Assembly (NCBI GenBank): GCA_011800805.1
Contig: MPNW01000764.1
Location: 1 to 13,969 of the forward strand
DNA from: Hirudo medicinalis
Lineage: Eukaryota; Annelida; Clitellata; Hirudinida; Hirudinidae
Direction of reading: 5' to 3'
Length of the DNA stretch: 13,969 nucleotides
Below the pieces are notes generated by a model. It saw nothing but the letters and a program-made list of their open reading frames with translations. It was not told the origin of the DNA and made no database searches. A program made the position numbers and the translations under genes. Within the stretch, counting starts at the first letter, position 1. Each line of letters opens with the position of its first letter. Positions 1 to 8,291 of this stretch are shown here, piece after piece.

Positions 1-113
1 TTATTATTATTATTATTATTTATTATTATTATTATTATTATTATTGTTATTATTATTATTATTGTTATTATTATTGTTGTTATTGTTATTATTGTTTATT
101 ATTATTATTATTT
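1..113. repeat. (ATT)n microsatellite with GTT interruptions
   Basis: The left edge is an almost uninterrupted run of ATT/TTA triplets with scattered GTT variants. It continues beyond the window. No coding signal is visible in it. Confidence 0.95.
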
Positions 114-488
114 AAAAATAAACTCAAGAATCTTAATCCTTACTATTCCTATTCGTCTCGATTTGGCACTCCCTTCCGCTACAAACATCGTGATCTTTTT
201 CTATATTTTTGAAAATAAAATGTTGTGATTAGGAATAATTATAAATAGGTTCTTCTCTTTAGAAATATTATTATTATTAATATTATTATTTTATTGTTGT
301 TATTATTATTATTATTATCTTATCAAAAATGTATTATGAAAATATTATTACATTATAAATACAGTTAATTCCAACTTGTTATAATAATTAATAATAATAA
401 TTTTTAAATATAATAATAACATTAACTATCCTTATTAGGCGGAATTATGGGGAATTCTAAGATCAGAGTCTCAGAAAAGTGAAACTAC
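114..488. other. AT-rich intron or intergenic stretch
   Basis: Very AT-rich sequence lying downstream, in the minus sense, of the last visible CTLD exon. It contains a short ATT/GTT tract at about 265-319. By position it should begin the next intron of the CTLD gene. I see no further exon before the window edge. Confidence 0.6.
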
Positions 489-635
489 CTGTCATGCAAA
501 CAGCGACATCAGACGAACTCAAATCCTTCTGGATTTTCCATCGATTGTCGTCTGCTTTGATCTGGAAGTGGATTTCGTCAGGTGTCAACATGAAACTGGA
601 GTCCGGATGGAAATTCCACCAGGTGACCATTGTAC
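489..635 (-). CDS. CTLD gene, exon C: C-terminal half of second C-type-lectin-like domain
   Basis: Third visible exon of the minus-strand CTLD gene, 147 nt (49 codons). It is bounded by an acceptor reading TTCTTTCCCAG at 646-636 and a donor CAG|GTAGTT after 489. The two leading bases complete the codon left open by exon B, so the junction reads RKKG/TMVTWWNFHPD across the splice. The VTWWNFHPD stretch fits the CTLD core strand region that follows the WIGL motif, and AVCMTG near the end gives the closing cysteine. The motifs expected for calcium-dependent sugar binding (EPN or QPD, then WND) are not seen; the late part has NRWKIQKD instead. The exon ends in phase 1, so the gene continues toward lower coordinates outside the window. 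The plus-strand open frame at 479-667 is its shadow. The exon assignment is strong; the protein's identity beyond tandem CTLD is unknown. Confidence 0.8.
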
Positions 636-1086
636 CTGGGAAAGAATTATTAATGTTATTGTTGTAAATTATTGTTATTAGTAATTGCAATAATTGGTAA
701 TAAAAATTATTAATTATTTTAATGATTACATTTAATAATTAATACAATTGTAATTACAATTAATAATTAGTAATAAAAATTACTAGAAAATTATTATTAT
801 TATTATTAAAATTTTATTATTATTATTAATTATTTTATTAATATTATTATTATTAAAATTTATTATTTTAAAATTATTACCATTATTTATAATTATAATT
901 TTAATAAATAAGAAACATCTGCAAATTACTAAAAAGTTATTTAATTACACTAATACAAAAACTACAAACAACAACCATTTATAAGCTTACATATCTTAAA
1001 CAAATCACTTCATTGATTCCACATTCAATTCATAAATACAAACCAAGTAGCGCCAATAGAATATTCAAAATAATCTCCTCAAGCAC
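636..1086 (-). other. Intron between CTLD exons B and C
   Basis: A GT-AG intron of 451 nt. It is extremely AT-rich, with ATT/AAT and AATTATTA motifs at about 786-905. It begins with GTGCTTG on the minus strand and ends with a pyrimidine-rich CAG. No other feature was seen in it. Confidence 0.75.
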
Positions 1087-1452
1087 CTTTCTTGCGCCAC
1101 ATCAGGGGCCGCCAAGCCAGCCCTATCCACCACTGCTTCAGTTCTTGGGGGGAAGACTCCAACCACTGCCTCACCTGGGCTTTGTGGTGGTGCTTCATGA
1201 GGGCAAGGTAGCCGTTTCTACTCCGGCAGTCGTTAAGGGCTTGAACCCACTTTAACTGACCCTCGTGTCTGGTGAAGCAAAGGTCGGAGGTCACCAGAGA
1301 ACCAGTCCGGTTGCACTGTGAACTCGAGGGTCTGAAAGAGCAGACGTAGGGCAGTTCAAAGTAGTTGATCCAGCCGGTTTCGATTTCGCCCTCAAAAGTG
1401 TCAAAGAGGGCTGCGTCCTCATGGTGAACGATGCCCTTCAAGTCAACGATTT
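1087..1452 (-). CDS. CTLD gene, exon B: end of first CTLD and start of second CTLD
   Basis: Central exon, 366 nt (122 codons). It starts after the acceptor CCTCCCACAG and ends at AAG|GTGCTT. Both ends are in phase 1, and one base from exon A plus two from here give a lysine codon. The first part finishes CTLD 1 and includes the closing cysteine in ELPYVCSF. CTLD 2 then opens with a cysteine pair (QCNRT to DLCFTR), the long-form N-terminal hairpin. The helix signature follows in KWVQALNDCRSRNGYLAL, and the hydrophobic core motif WWIGLAW follows that. The matches to the family pattern C...W..A...C...G..LA...WIGL...W are direct. No transmembrane segment is present. CTLD proteins act in adhesion, innate recognition or as membrane receptors; this one could be a mannose-receptor-like array or another multi-CTLD protein, and I cannot decide which. 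Confidence 0.85.
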
Positions 1453-1786
1453 CTGTGGGAGGTTGGAAAATATTATTCTGTTGTTTTATTTGAATTTAAA
1501 ATTTTTTTTTGAAAAAAGCTTTTGTGTTGCTTTGTATTGATTTTGTGTTGCTTTGTATTGATTTGTGTTGCTTTGTATTGATTTGTGTTGCTTTGTATTG
1601 ATTTTGTGTTGCTTTGCATTGATTTTGTGTTGTTTTGTATTGCTTCGCGTTGCTTTGTATTGATTTGTGTTGCTTTATACTGATTTGTGTTGCTTTGTAG
1701 TGATTTGGGCCTCTGTTTAATGCCTTATAACGACCAACAACAACTACAATCTTCACATTTAACTCAACCTCAAGAAAACAACTCAC
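1453..1786 (-). other. Intron between CTLD exons A and B
   Basis: A 334-nt intron running from a good donor (GTGAGTTG, at 1786 downward) to the acceptor ending at 1453. More than half of it is the 18-20-bp minisatellite described separately, which makes it nearly all low complexity. Confidence 0.75.
1513..1712. repeat. 18-20-bp minisatellite, about 10 copies
   Basis: Tandem copies of TTGTGTTGCTTTGTATTGAT with one- to two-base length differences and point changes (TTGCATTG, TTCGCGTTG, TTATACTG). It lies wholly within the intron between CTLD exons A and B. Read on the minus strand it gives Lys/Gln/Ser/Asn-rich open frames that I treat as artefacts. Confidence 0.9.
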
Positions 1787-2056
1787 TGCTCCTGTCGTAA
1801 TCCTGCACGTATTGCCAACCTCCTCCAGATCTTTCAACATTTAAAAAGACATTTTTAAGCGAGTAATTTGAGCCGAGAGATGTCAGATATTTGTCCAGGG
1901 CTTGCTGGATTTTGGCGTCGTAAATCTCCAACGGCCAGGCGCCGGGCCGCATCCGGCACAGCTTTTCCAGGTCAGCAATGGTGGAGATGGGAGTGCGGAC
2001 TTCTTCAACGAAGAAACAGTACTTACTGTGGAAGGTACAGTTTCGTTCGGTGCTAC
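1787..2056 (-). CDS. CTLD gene, exon A: most of first C-type-lectin-like domain
   Basis: First visible exon of the minus-strand gene, 270 nt (90 codons), phase 1 at both ends. It is preceded by the acceptor CATCTCTTACAG and closed by A|GTGAGT. The encoded segment opens with a cysteine pair (NCTFHSKYCFF) typical of long-form CTLDs. A helical stretch with LEKLC follows, then AWPLEIYDAKIQQAL, matching the second helix region where CTLDs carry a G-x-x-L-A pattern. It ends in a Trp-containing strand (GGGWQYVQDY). CTLD 1 is finished by exon B. Only one inner cysteine pairs with the final VCSF cysteine, and no Ca-binding triplet is seen, so classical sugar binding is unlikely. A second possible acceptor (CTTCCACAG, about 19 nt further in) is in a different phase and is less likely. 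Upstream exons with a signal peptide must exist but were not recognised. Confidence 0.82.
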
Positions 2057-2632
2057 CTGTAAGAGATGGCCAAGGATCGGACTTTTAAATATTTGGATTT
2101 ACAGCATTTGCCTTCTTTCTGTACTTTGTCGACAACAAGTTATATTAATTAAGGTGATATAATTTATTTCAAGGTAATATAATTCATGACAAGGTGATTT
2201 AATTCATGTCCAGGTAAATTTTGTCCTAAATTTTAGATTGTGATTCTAAAATTCAGGTATGATATCAACATAACCCTTAAAGGGTGAGCAGCAACTATAG
2301 GATGCTAACTGGATAATTCATGTTACTTTTCGAACTGTTTAAAATGAAATACTCATTGTAGCATTTACAATGCAGTTTCGTAGCTAATCTGATTAATATA
2401 ATCTAGATTGATTCGATTTTACTCTCCGCAATATCCAAATAACCTTTTCAATTTTAAAAATAATTACATTAACTTTCAATAACTGAACTCGAATTGAAGA
2501 CTTCATCACACGAGTTGTACCACACTGTTCAGTAAACATTGTCCGTCAAAATAACCTTCACTGACGGAGAACAGAAGGCAGATGAAGTACAGACGCAGGA
2601 CGTCCCAGGGTCGAAACAAGAACATCATCCCG
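2057..2632. other. No recognisable gene; upstream of CTLD exon A
   Basis: AT-rich single-copy sequence. It carries a short degenerate direct repeat, AAGGTGATATAATTTAT / AAGGTAATATAATTCAT / AAGGTGATTTAATTCAT, at about 2152-2208. By position it is the intron 5' of CTLD exon A. No convincing exon was found on either strand. Confidence 0.5.
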
Positions 2633-2842
2633 AACAAATCTTCACGAACAAATCCTCACGAACAAAGCTTCACGAACAAATCCTCACGAACAAAGCTTCA
2701 CGAACAAATACTCAAGAACGAATCCTCACGAACAAAGCTTCACGAGCAAATCCTCAAGAACAAAGCTTCACGAACAAATACTCAAGAACAAAGCTTCACG
2801 AACAAATCCTCACGAACAAAACTTCAAGAACGAAGCCTGCCA
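2633..2842. repeat. 14-bp minisatellite, about 15 copies
   Basis: Fifteen head-to-tail 14-bp units of AACAAAKCYTCACG type. Two main variants alternate irregularly: AACAAATCCTCACG and AACAAAGCTTCACG. The second contains a HindIII site. A few units carry ACTCAAG or CGAATC changes. Because 14 is not a multiple of 3 and the unit lacks stop codons, two plus-strand frames stay open over the array. They encode the same 14-residue Thr/Asn/Lys/Ser/Arg-rich period out of step. I treat these frames as by-products. Confidence 0.93.
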
Positions 2843-3423
2843 ATAAGTCAGCCTATCCTCAAAGCCAAAAGTAGCAAAGCCAATCTTAACCAAGCTGATT
2901 AATCCTTAAAAAGCCACGTATTTTTAAGCCACGTTGTTTCCTGCTTTTGATGTCAGGTTTTGATGTCGAAGAACCAGGATCTTTCAACCTCATTGAGTCA
3001 GACCTTCATAGTCAGGTGACGCCAATAACAACAACAATAACAACAACAACAGAATAGTTAGCGTCATTAGCAGACGCAGATAAGTAATCTTCAAAGAAAG
3101 TTGGCGTCTGATTGGTAATTGGTCAAATTGAACGTCAACTCCTCCTACAAGCTGGATCGACCATGGTGGGCCACCACGAGCTGCAGGGTTTTTTTTATTA
3201 ACTGGGTCAACTAGAGGGAAACTCCGGGGGAGCGGGGAGGGGGTGCAAAGGGTTCGCCACGGGCTTGGGTTGTCCTGAACTTCACATTGTCGTCAACTTG
3301 AGCTACCAAACTTCGAAAGAAGTATTGACTTAATTAAGCAAGTGAAACTTTACATTTGCTCTCCGAAGCGTTGATTCAAGAAATCAAGAAGTTTCAGAAA
3401 TTCGAATTTTTATGACAAATTTA
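2843..3423. other. Unique sequence without a secure gene
   Basis: Moderate GC. It contains a short CAA/ACA tract at about 3028-3050 and a G-rich patch (CGGGGGAGCGGGGAGGGGG) at about 3225-3243. On the minus strand a short open run ending at about 3213 (LVAQVDDNVKF, then a Pro/Arg-rich end) looks protein-like, but it has no paired splice sites that I trust. Confidence 0.4.
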
Positions 3424-3474
3424 CAAATTTTTAATAAATTATTCATAACATGTTCGATCGATATTATTGAACAA

Positions 3475-3524
<50 letters not shown>

Positions 3525-3637
3525 ATTATTGTTATTAATTATTAATATTATTTGCTATTTATTATCAATATTTATTTCGATTCTTTTATTTATTCTCTTT
3601 TATTTATTCATAACATATTCGATCGATATTATTGAAC

Positions 3638-3668
<31 letters not shown>

Positions 3669-3755
3669 TATATTATTAATTAATTAATATTAATTATTAA
3701 TATTATTACTATTTATTATCAATATTTATTTCGATCCTTTTATTTATTCTCATCA
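3424..3755. repeat. About 160-bp tandem duplication with internal ATT arrays
   Basis: Two direct copies. Both open with ATTCATAACATRTTCGATCG (from 3441 and from 3606), continue ATATTATTGAACAAT and an ATT array, and close with CTATTTATTATCAATATTTA then TTTCGATYCTTTTATTTATTCTC (from 3555 and from 3709). The spacing is 165 nt at the left landmark and 154 nt at the right. The unit was therefore duplicated, and its internal ATT array has since changed length. Confidence 0.88.
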
Positions 3756-3971
3756 GAATCATTCCGAATAACACAACATTGGCATCGATCGGAGGCCTGG
3801 TAGTAATTATAAAAATAATTATAAAAATAATTATTGTTGACCTTTGTAGGGGACACATTGAGGACATCTCACACGGTGTTCAAGGTCACTCACGACTCAC
3901 CATTTTTAGGTCTTCTTCAAAAGGGATTATAGGAGGCTCCTGATTCCCATCCAACCGATGACGATGTCTTG

Positions 3972-3985
3972 TTGATGACGACGAC

Positions 3986-4026
<41 letters not shown>

Positions 4027-4124
4027 CGACGACGACGAAGATGATGGTTATGATAACGACGACGGCGATGATGATAATAATGATGATGATGATGATGGTT
4101 ATGACGACGACGAAGATGATGATG
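3972..4124. repeat. (GAT/GAC)n imperfect microsatellite
   Basis: GAT and GAC triplets with a few AAG, GGT and AAT interruptions. Frames across it give poly-His, poly-Ile or poly-Asp, which are low-complexity artefacts. Confidence 0.92.
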
Positions 4125-4223
4125 AAGTTTGGTGGTAAATGATGACGAAGGCGATGATAACTTTCTGGTGAGTAAATCTGCAATCGAAGCTGCTTGTTGT
4201 TGTTCATTAAGCCAATGCCGACC

Positions 4224-4238
4224 GGTTGAAAACCACTG
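4224..4238 (-). mobile_element. Possible hAT-like terminal motif (single end)
   Basis: The minus strand reads CAGTGGTTTTCAACC. This differs at one base from the CAGTGGTTCTCAACC start common among hAT-family DNA transposons such as MER5-type elements. No partner end or target-site duplication was found, so it may be chance or a solo remnant. Confidence 0.25.
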
Positions 4239-4255
4239 GGTTGAAAAGTTATTCC

Positions 4256-4486
4256 TCAGGAATATGTTGAGAAGATAGCGAGGCTGGTTTGTGTAACACA
4301 AGATTCTGTTTGCTTTCCCATGTCAGCCTCGGGTGGATCCATGGGTGGGTGGGTGGTTGGAGGAGAAATTTGGGAGGATTGGGCTCGGATTATTGAATGG
4401 TTTTCTTCAACTAGTTCTAAGAAATCATTCAAGAGTGAAGGAGAAATGAGGAATCGTGTTTCTGAGATTAACAAGAGCAAATTCAT
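4256..4486 (-). other. Weak exon-like open segment
   Basis: An open minus-strand frame with no ATG at its start but a protein-like mix of residues. It has a Leu/Ser-rich beginning, a Pro/Thr-rich middle (ISPPTTHPPMDPPEAD) and an end reading TSLAIFSTYS before a stop. Its strand and position would suit an upstream exon of the CTLD gene. No phase-1 donor links it to exon A and no domain is recognised. Chance is a fair alternative. Confidence 0.2.
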
Positions 4487-4642
4487 GTCGAATAAAAGTA
4501 GCTGGTCAAATATTGAAGGTACGATTTTTTAATGTCTTTAAGAAATGAATTTAAATCTATATTCGTGATTTATGTTGACTTGTTCATTTTTATGACGCTT
4601 GTCATGTTGTACAATCAGCTTTGTGAGAACATTTTTTTTCAG

Positions 4643-4928
4643 GAATTACTCCGAAAATCGTTTCGAAAAACAAAATCTCGATGAAGCAATAAATTGTCTG
4701 CCTGAGAAAGCAAAACTAACTTCACACTGCTTCGACAAAAAACATCACAAAAAAACACCAACAGCACCAACAATATCAACAACATCAACAACGAAACCAC
4801 CAACAACACTAACAACACCAACAACACCGACAACACCAACACCAACAATACTAACAGTAGCAGCAACAACAGCAACAGTAACACCAACACCAACAACATC
4901 TCTTCGATTCGTGACCAGACTTTTATAA
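4643..4928 (+). other. Candidate exon: short Cys-containing lead plus Thr/Pro-rich tract
   Basis: A strong plus-strand acceptor (ACATTTTTTTTCAG, ending at 4642) is followed by a frame open to a TAA at 4926-4928. It begins NYSENRFEKQNLDEAINCLP, has a second cysteine (HCFDKK) and then runs into some 50 residues rich in Thr, Pro and Ala. The Thr/Pro part could be a mucin-like stalk, but it is also exactly what an (ACA/ACC)n microsatellite would encode. No partner exon was identified. I lean toward microsatellite next to a chance acceptor. Confidence 0.22.
4752..4905. repeat. (AAC/ACC)n imperfect microsatellite
   Basis: Triplets ACA, ACC and CAA dominate, with AGC and ATA interruptions. The complementary strand gives long Leu or Val runs. 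Confidence 0.85.
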
Positions 4929-5035
4929 ACCAAAAATCATGAAAGCATTTTGAGAGGCAATTGTGGACCTCATTAGAGGCTCCTCTCGGCGAGAATGGGT
5001 TCGTGAAGATTTGAAAATATTTAACAATAATTAAT

Positions 5036-5039
<4 letters not shown>

Positions 5040-5080
<41 letters not shown>

Positions 5081-5140
5081 CAATGATGATGATGGTGATG
5101 ATTATGATTATGATGATGATGACGATGACGATGATGATAA
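5040..5140. repeat. (AAT)n followed by (GAT)n microsatellite
   Basis: About 40 nt of AAT triplets pass directly into about 60 nt of GAT/GAC triplets. Confidence 0.93.
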
Positions 5141-5156
5141 AAAAAAATAACAATTA

Positions 5157-5173
5157 TATTGATATTAATAATA

Positions 5174-5230
<57 letters not shown>

Positions 5231-5342
5231 TATAATAGCATTAATAATAACAATAATAATAATAATAATAATAATATTAATATTAATAACAACAATAATA
5301 ATAATAATAACAATAACAATAATAATAATAATAACAATAATA

Positions 5343-5379
<37 letters not shown>

Positions 5380-5401
5380 CAGTAATAACAATAATATAGG
5401 C
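5157..5401. repeat. Long (AAT)n microsatellite with AAC interruptions
   Basis: About 245 nt of AAT/ATA triplets with periodic AAC and ATT variants. It encodes poly-Asn in one plus frame. It lies about 170 nt from an ATT tract of opposite orientation, so the two tracts are potentially complementary. Confidence 0.95.
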
Positions 5402-5566
5402 AACAGTGAGACGTGATTGAATTTGAGGACCTGAAAAGATTGGAGATTTGAAAAACCAATGACGTGTCTTTAGAACCAATTGTAAGACTGATTCCCACGG
5501 TGTAGGGTTATTGTTGCCATGGTGACATTAATAATTATTAATGTCATTGTCATTCTTCTTCTTCTT

Positions 5567-5635
5567 GTTATTAATATTATTATTATTATTATTGTTATTG
5601 TTATTATTATTAATTTTAATATTATTATCATTTTA

Positions 5636-5669
<34 letters not shown>

Positions 5670-5716
5670 CAGCATCAGCAGCATCATCATCATCATCATT
5701 ATTATTATTATTATTA

Positions 5717-5747
<31 letters not shown>

Positions 5748-5820
5748 CATTATTATTATTATTAATATTATTATTATTATTAATATTATTATTATTATTA
5801 CCATTATTATTATTATTACT
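5567..5820. repeat. Long (ATT)n microsatellite with CAG/CAT core
   Basis: About 250 nt of ATT/TTA triplets, interrupted at about 5669-5698 by CAGCATCAGCAGCATCATCATC. The frames give poly-Leu, poly-Tyr or poly-Ile and are not credible proteins. Confidence 0.95.
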
Positions 5821-6300
5821 TTTTTGCTCCCTCTCAATCAGCGAACAGAAAGGTGAGTGCTTGCAGCCCTCTGATCCACAGTCTCACATTCAGACTCACG
5901 CTCTCCCCAAGCTGAGGTGACAAATTTATTATTATTATTAGTCAATGCGACAGAAATAAATAAGAGAGACAAGTGGTTGGTCGGCTCGTTTGATTGAAAG
6001 TATGGTTGAGTGGTTTGAGCCGGTTGGTTGGTTGATTGAGTTTTCGGTTGATCGAGCTTTCGGTTGATTGATTGATTGATTTGAATGATTGACATCGCGG
6101 ATGAGTGAATTGTTTCGGCCGGTTGGATAAGGACTTTACGGTTTTCTGGTTGGTGAGGTTGACCATCACAAAGGAGCTTACTCTTGAAAACAGGATTGAA
6201 GGATTACTTTTCTAAAAAAAAAAAAAACTGCCGACCGGTTGATCGGATTGATTTTGATTGAAAACTTTCGAGGATTGAAAGGGTTGAAGGTTGAAATCAA
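5821..6300. other. Splice-like cluster followed by GGTTG/GATT-rich sequence
   Basis: At 5821-5917 the plus strand has an acceptor-like CCTCTCAATCAG, a donor-like AAAG|GTGAGT 11 nt later, another CAG, and CTGAG|GTGACA. From about 5970 to 6310 the sequence is rich in short GGTTG, GATTGATT and TCGGTTGAT words with no fixed period. The 14-mer TGCCGACCGGTTGA at 6229-6242 also occurs at 4216-4229. No gene is recognised. Confidence 0.4.
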
Positions 6301-6545
6301 TCAACCGTCCAAAATGATTGATTTTCAATTATTATCTTCGGCCATTTCTCTGCTAATGACGAGTGAGTGTAACAATCGTCCTAATTTTAACTTTATCGTA
6401 CAATAATTTGGAGGAATAATAATATTTTTAAACTAAAACTAAAAACTGCTCATAAATCAGATCAGGTTTTCACGAATAATTTGCCAAATAAATGCTTATC
6501 AATAGCTTCTGAATGAATAAATATTATTTGAAATGTACCTTTCAT

Positions 6546-6645
6546 TTATTAAAAATATTAATCATATATTATAAAATATTAATCATATATTATAAAATAT
6601 TAATCATTTATTAAAAATATTAATCATATATTATAAAATATTATT
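6546..6645. repeat. AT-rich tandem repeat, about 4 copies of 20-25 bp
   Basis: The unit is roughly AAAATATTAATCATATATTAT, with one copy reading ATCATTTATTA. The flanks at 6400-6900 are AT-rich and carry no recognised gene. Confidence 0.8.
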
Positions 6646-7022
6646 AATTATTCACTAATTCGCTATTAGTTAATGACAATAGTATTAGTAAGATCAGTGT
6701 TGATTTGTTAGTATTGGCTGATAATATTAAAATTATTTACATCTATTAATAATAACGATTAATATTAATAATAAGGGTAATAATAATATAATTAATAATA
6801 TTATTACTAATATTATTATTTGAAAGTGAATAATAATATAATTAATAACACTACAATTAATTATTATTTTCTGATATTTTCTCATATTTAGCCGATAATT
6901 CACAAGTTTAAGCGCATCAGACATGATTGCAAATAAGCGGTATTTCTCCTGCGCACGATCCAAAATCCAAAATCTCGTTCAATCAATTAATTGACAATCA
7001 CAAAGCAGTTACAAATATTAAC

Positions 7023-7242
7023 GATGTTGTTGTTGTTGTTGTTGTTAGTACTGTTGTTGTTGTTGTTGCTGTTGTTGTTGTTGTTGTTGGTACTGTTGTT
7101 GTTGCAGCTGCTGTTATTATTATTATTATTGTTGTTGTTGGTACTGTTGTTGTTGTTGTTGCAGCTGCTGTTGTTATTATTATTATTGTTGTTGTTAGTA
7201 CTGTTGTTGTTGTTATTATTGTTGTTGTTGTTGTTGTTGTGA
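7023..7242. repeat. (GTT)n array with a higher-order pattern
   Basis: GTT triplets are punctuated by GGTACTG or AGTACTG, by GCAGCTGCTG, and by short ATT runs. The block GGTACTG, (TTG)n, CAGCTGCTG, (TTR)n, (TTG)n appears twice about 52-57 nt apart, pointing to a duplicated compound unit. Confidence 0.88.
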
Positions 7243-7555
7243 TTTCGTTGAGTTGGTGGATTCATCCGTTTGATCGTAACTCGTCTAAACCGACTTAACT
7301 CAACTTTTTTTTTTCCTCTCCATTTTTTTATTCCTTCCCGTTCGTGATGGCCTCTGTTTCTATGACGACGTTGACGCTCTGCCTACCACAACAACAACAA
7401 CAATAACTGCTACTGCTGCTGGGGTGAGTTGGAAATGGTGTTGGATTGTTGCACGTGACGTTGACGTTTTGATGCTTGTTGAATCAGTAATAAATTATTA
7501 TTAATAATACTAACTAATACAATCATTAATGACATTAGTTCATGTATTCATTGTT
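7243..7555. other. No secure gene
   Basis: Contains a T-rich run (about 7300-7330), an (ACA)n tract (7387-7405) and a good-looking donor GCTGGG|GTGAGTTGG at about 7421. No acceptor or ATG-led frame makes an exon with that donor. Confidence 0.4.
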
Positions 7556-8112
7556 ATTATTATTATTATTGTTGTTGTTGTTGTGATAATTTTGGGTTTG
7601 TCGATTGATTTTTAAGGGTGGAGTGGTGACGCAATATGTTCTTACTAGTAGTTGTCATTGTTGCTATCATCACCACCATCATCACATCAGCATCACATCA
7701 TCATCATCACCGTTTCTGGTTAGGGGAAAGAAACCTCATAAAAGATCTTTGTTTTGTGCCATTCTTTCCTTACTCCTTCAAAAGAGTGCTTCACAGTGTT
7801 TGTTGTTGTTGTTGTTGTTGTTGTCCTCCACTCTCACGTGGCTCACCATCTGTCAATCACAAACTCCATCGCTCATTCTGTCGATCAATCTCCGTGGTAA
7901 CGTTGAATGTCACAGCATGATGATGATGGTGATGATGATGATGATGATGATGATTGCATAATGTCAGTAACAATAACCTCGATGATGGTGATGATGATAG
8001 CGATGAGGCTACCTGTCCATGAAATGAAATGTTTACTAGCTTCGATTTCGGTCAAAGTGAAAGAAAGGATGATGATGTTGATGATGTTGATGATGTTGAT
8101 GATTATCATGAT
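7556..8112. repeat. Cluster of short triplet tracts (ATT/GTT, CAT, GTT, GAT, GATGTT)
   Basis: Separate short arrays: ATT then GTT (7556-7584), CAT/CAC (7664-7711), GTT (7799-7825), GAT (7915-7956) and GATGTT hexamers (8067-8112). Between them is ordinary sequence with overlapping short frames on both strands. None has convincing exon boundaries. Confidence 0.8.
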
Positions 8113-8291
8113 GTGGACTTTAGCAATGCCTTTGCCATGACGAGTACTAACTAATGGATTACTTAGATAGCTAATAGCTTACCTAGTTAGTCGATAATTC
8201 AAGCGATTTGGACGGACACGCCGTTGAAACACGTGGATTCGAGTTTCAGTCCTTCCTAATTTTTCCTCGACATTTCTGCTTCCAGTTCCAG

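Noticed and set aside
479..667. Plus-strand 62-codon frame
   Set aside because: It is the complement of CTLD exon C, whose splice sites and junction phases support the minus strand.
1868..2162. Two plus-strand frames
   Set aside because: They overlap CTLD exon A and carry no domain; the minus-strand reading has matching splice sites and cysteines.
2633..2842. CRISPR-like array
   Set aside because: The units are 14 bp, contiguous and without spacers. This is a minisatellite in a eukaryotic context.
5159..5479. Poly-Asn and poly-Ile open frames over the AAT array
   Set aside because: They are direct translations of a triplet microsatellite with no flanking exon signals.
5519..5920. Poly-Leu frame that could mimic a membrane protein
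   Set aside because: It is an ATT/TTA microsatellite read in the Leu frame; the other frames give Tyr or Ile runs of equal length.
7327..7422. Exon ending at the GTGAGT donor at about 7422
   Set aside because: There is no acceptor in the pyrimidine-rich lead, and the ATG-led frame stops in the CAA tract before the donor.
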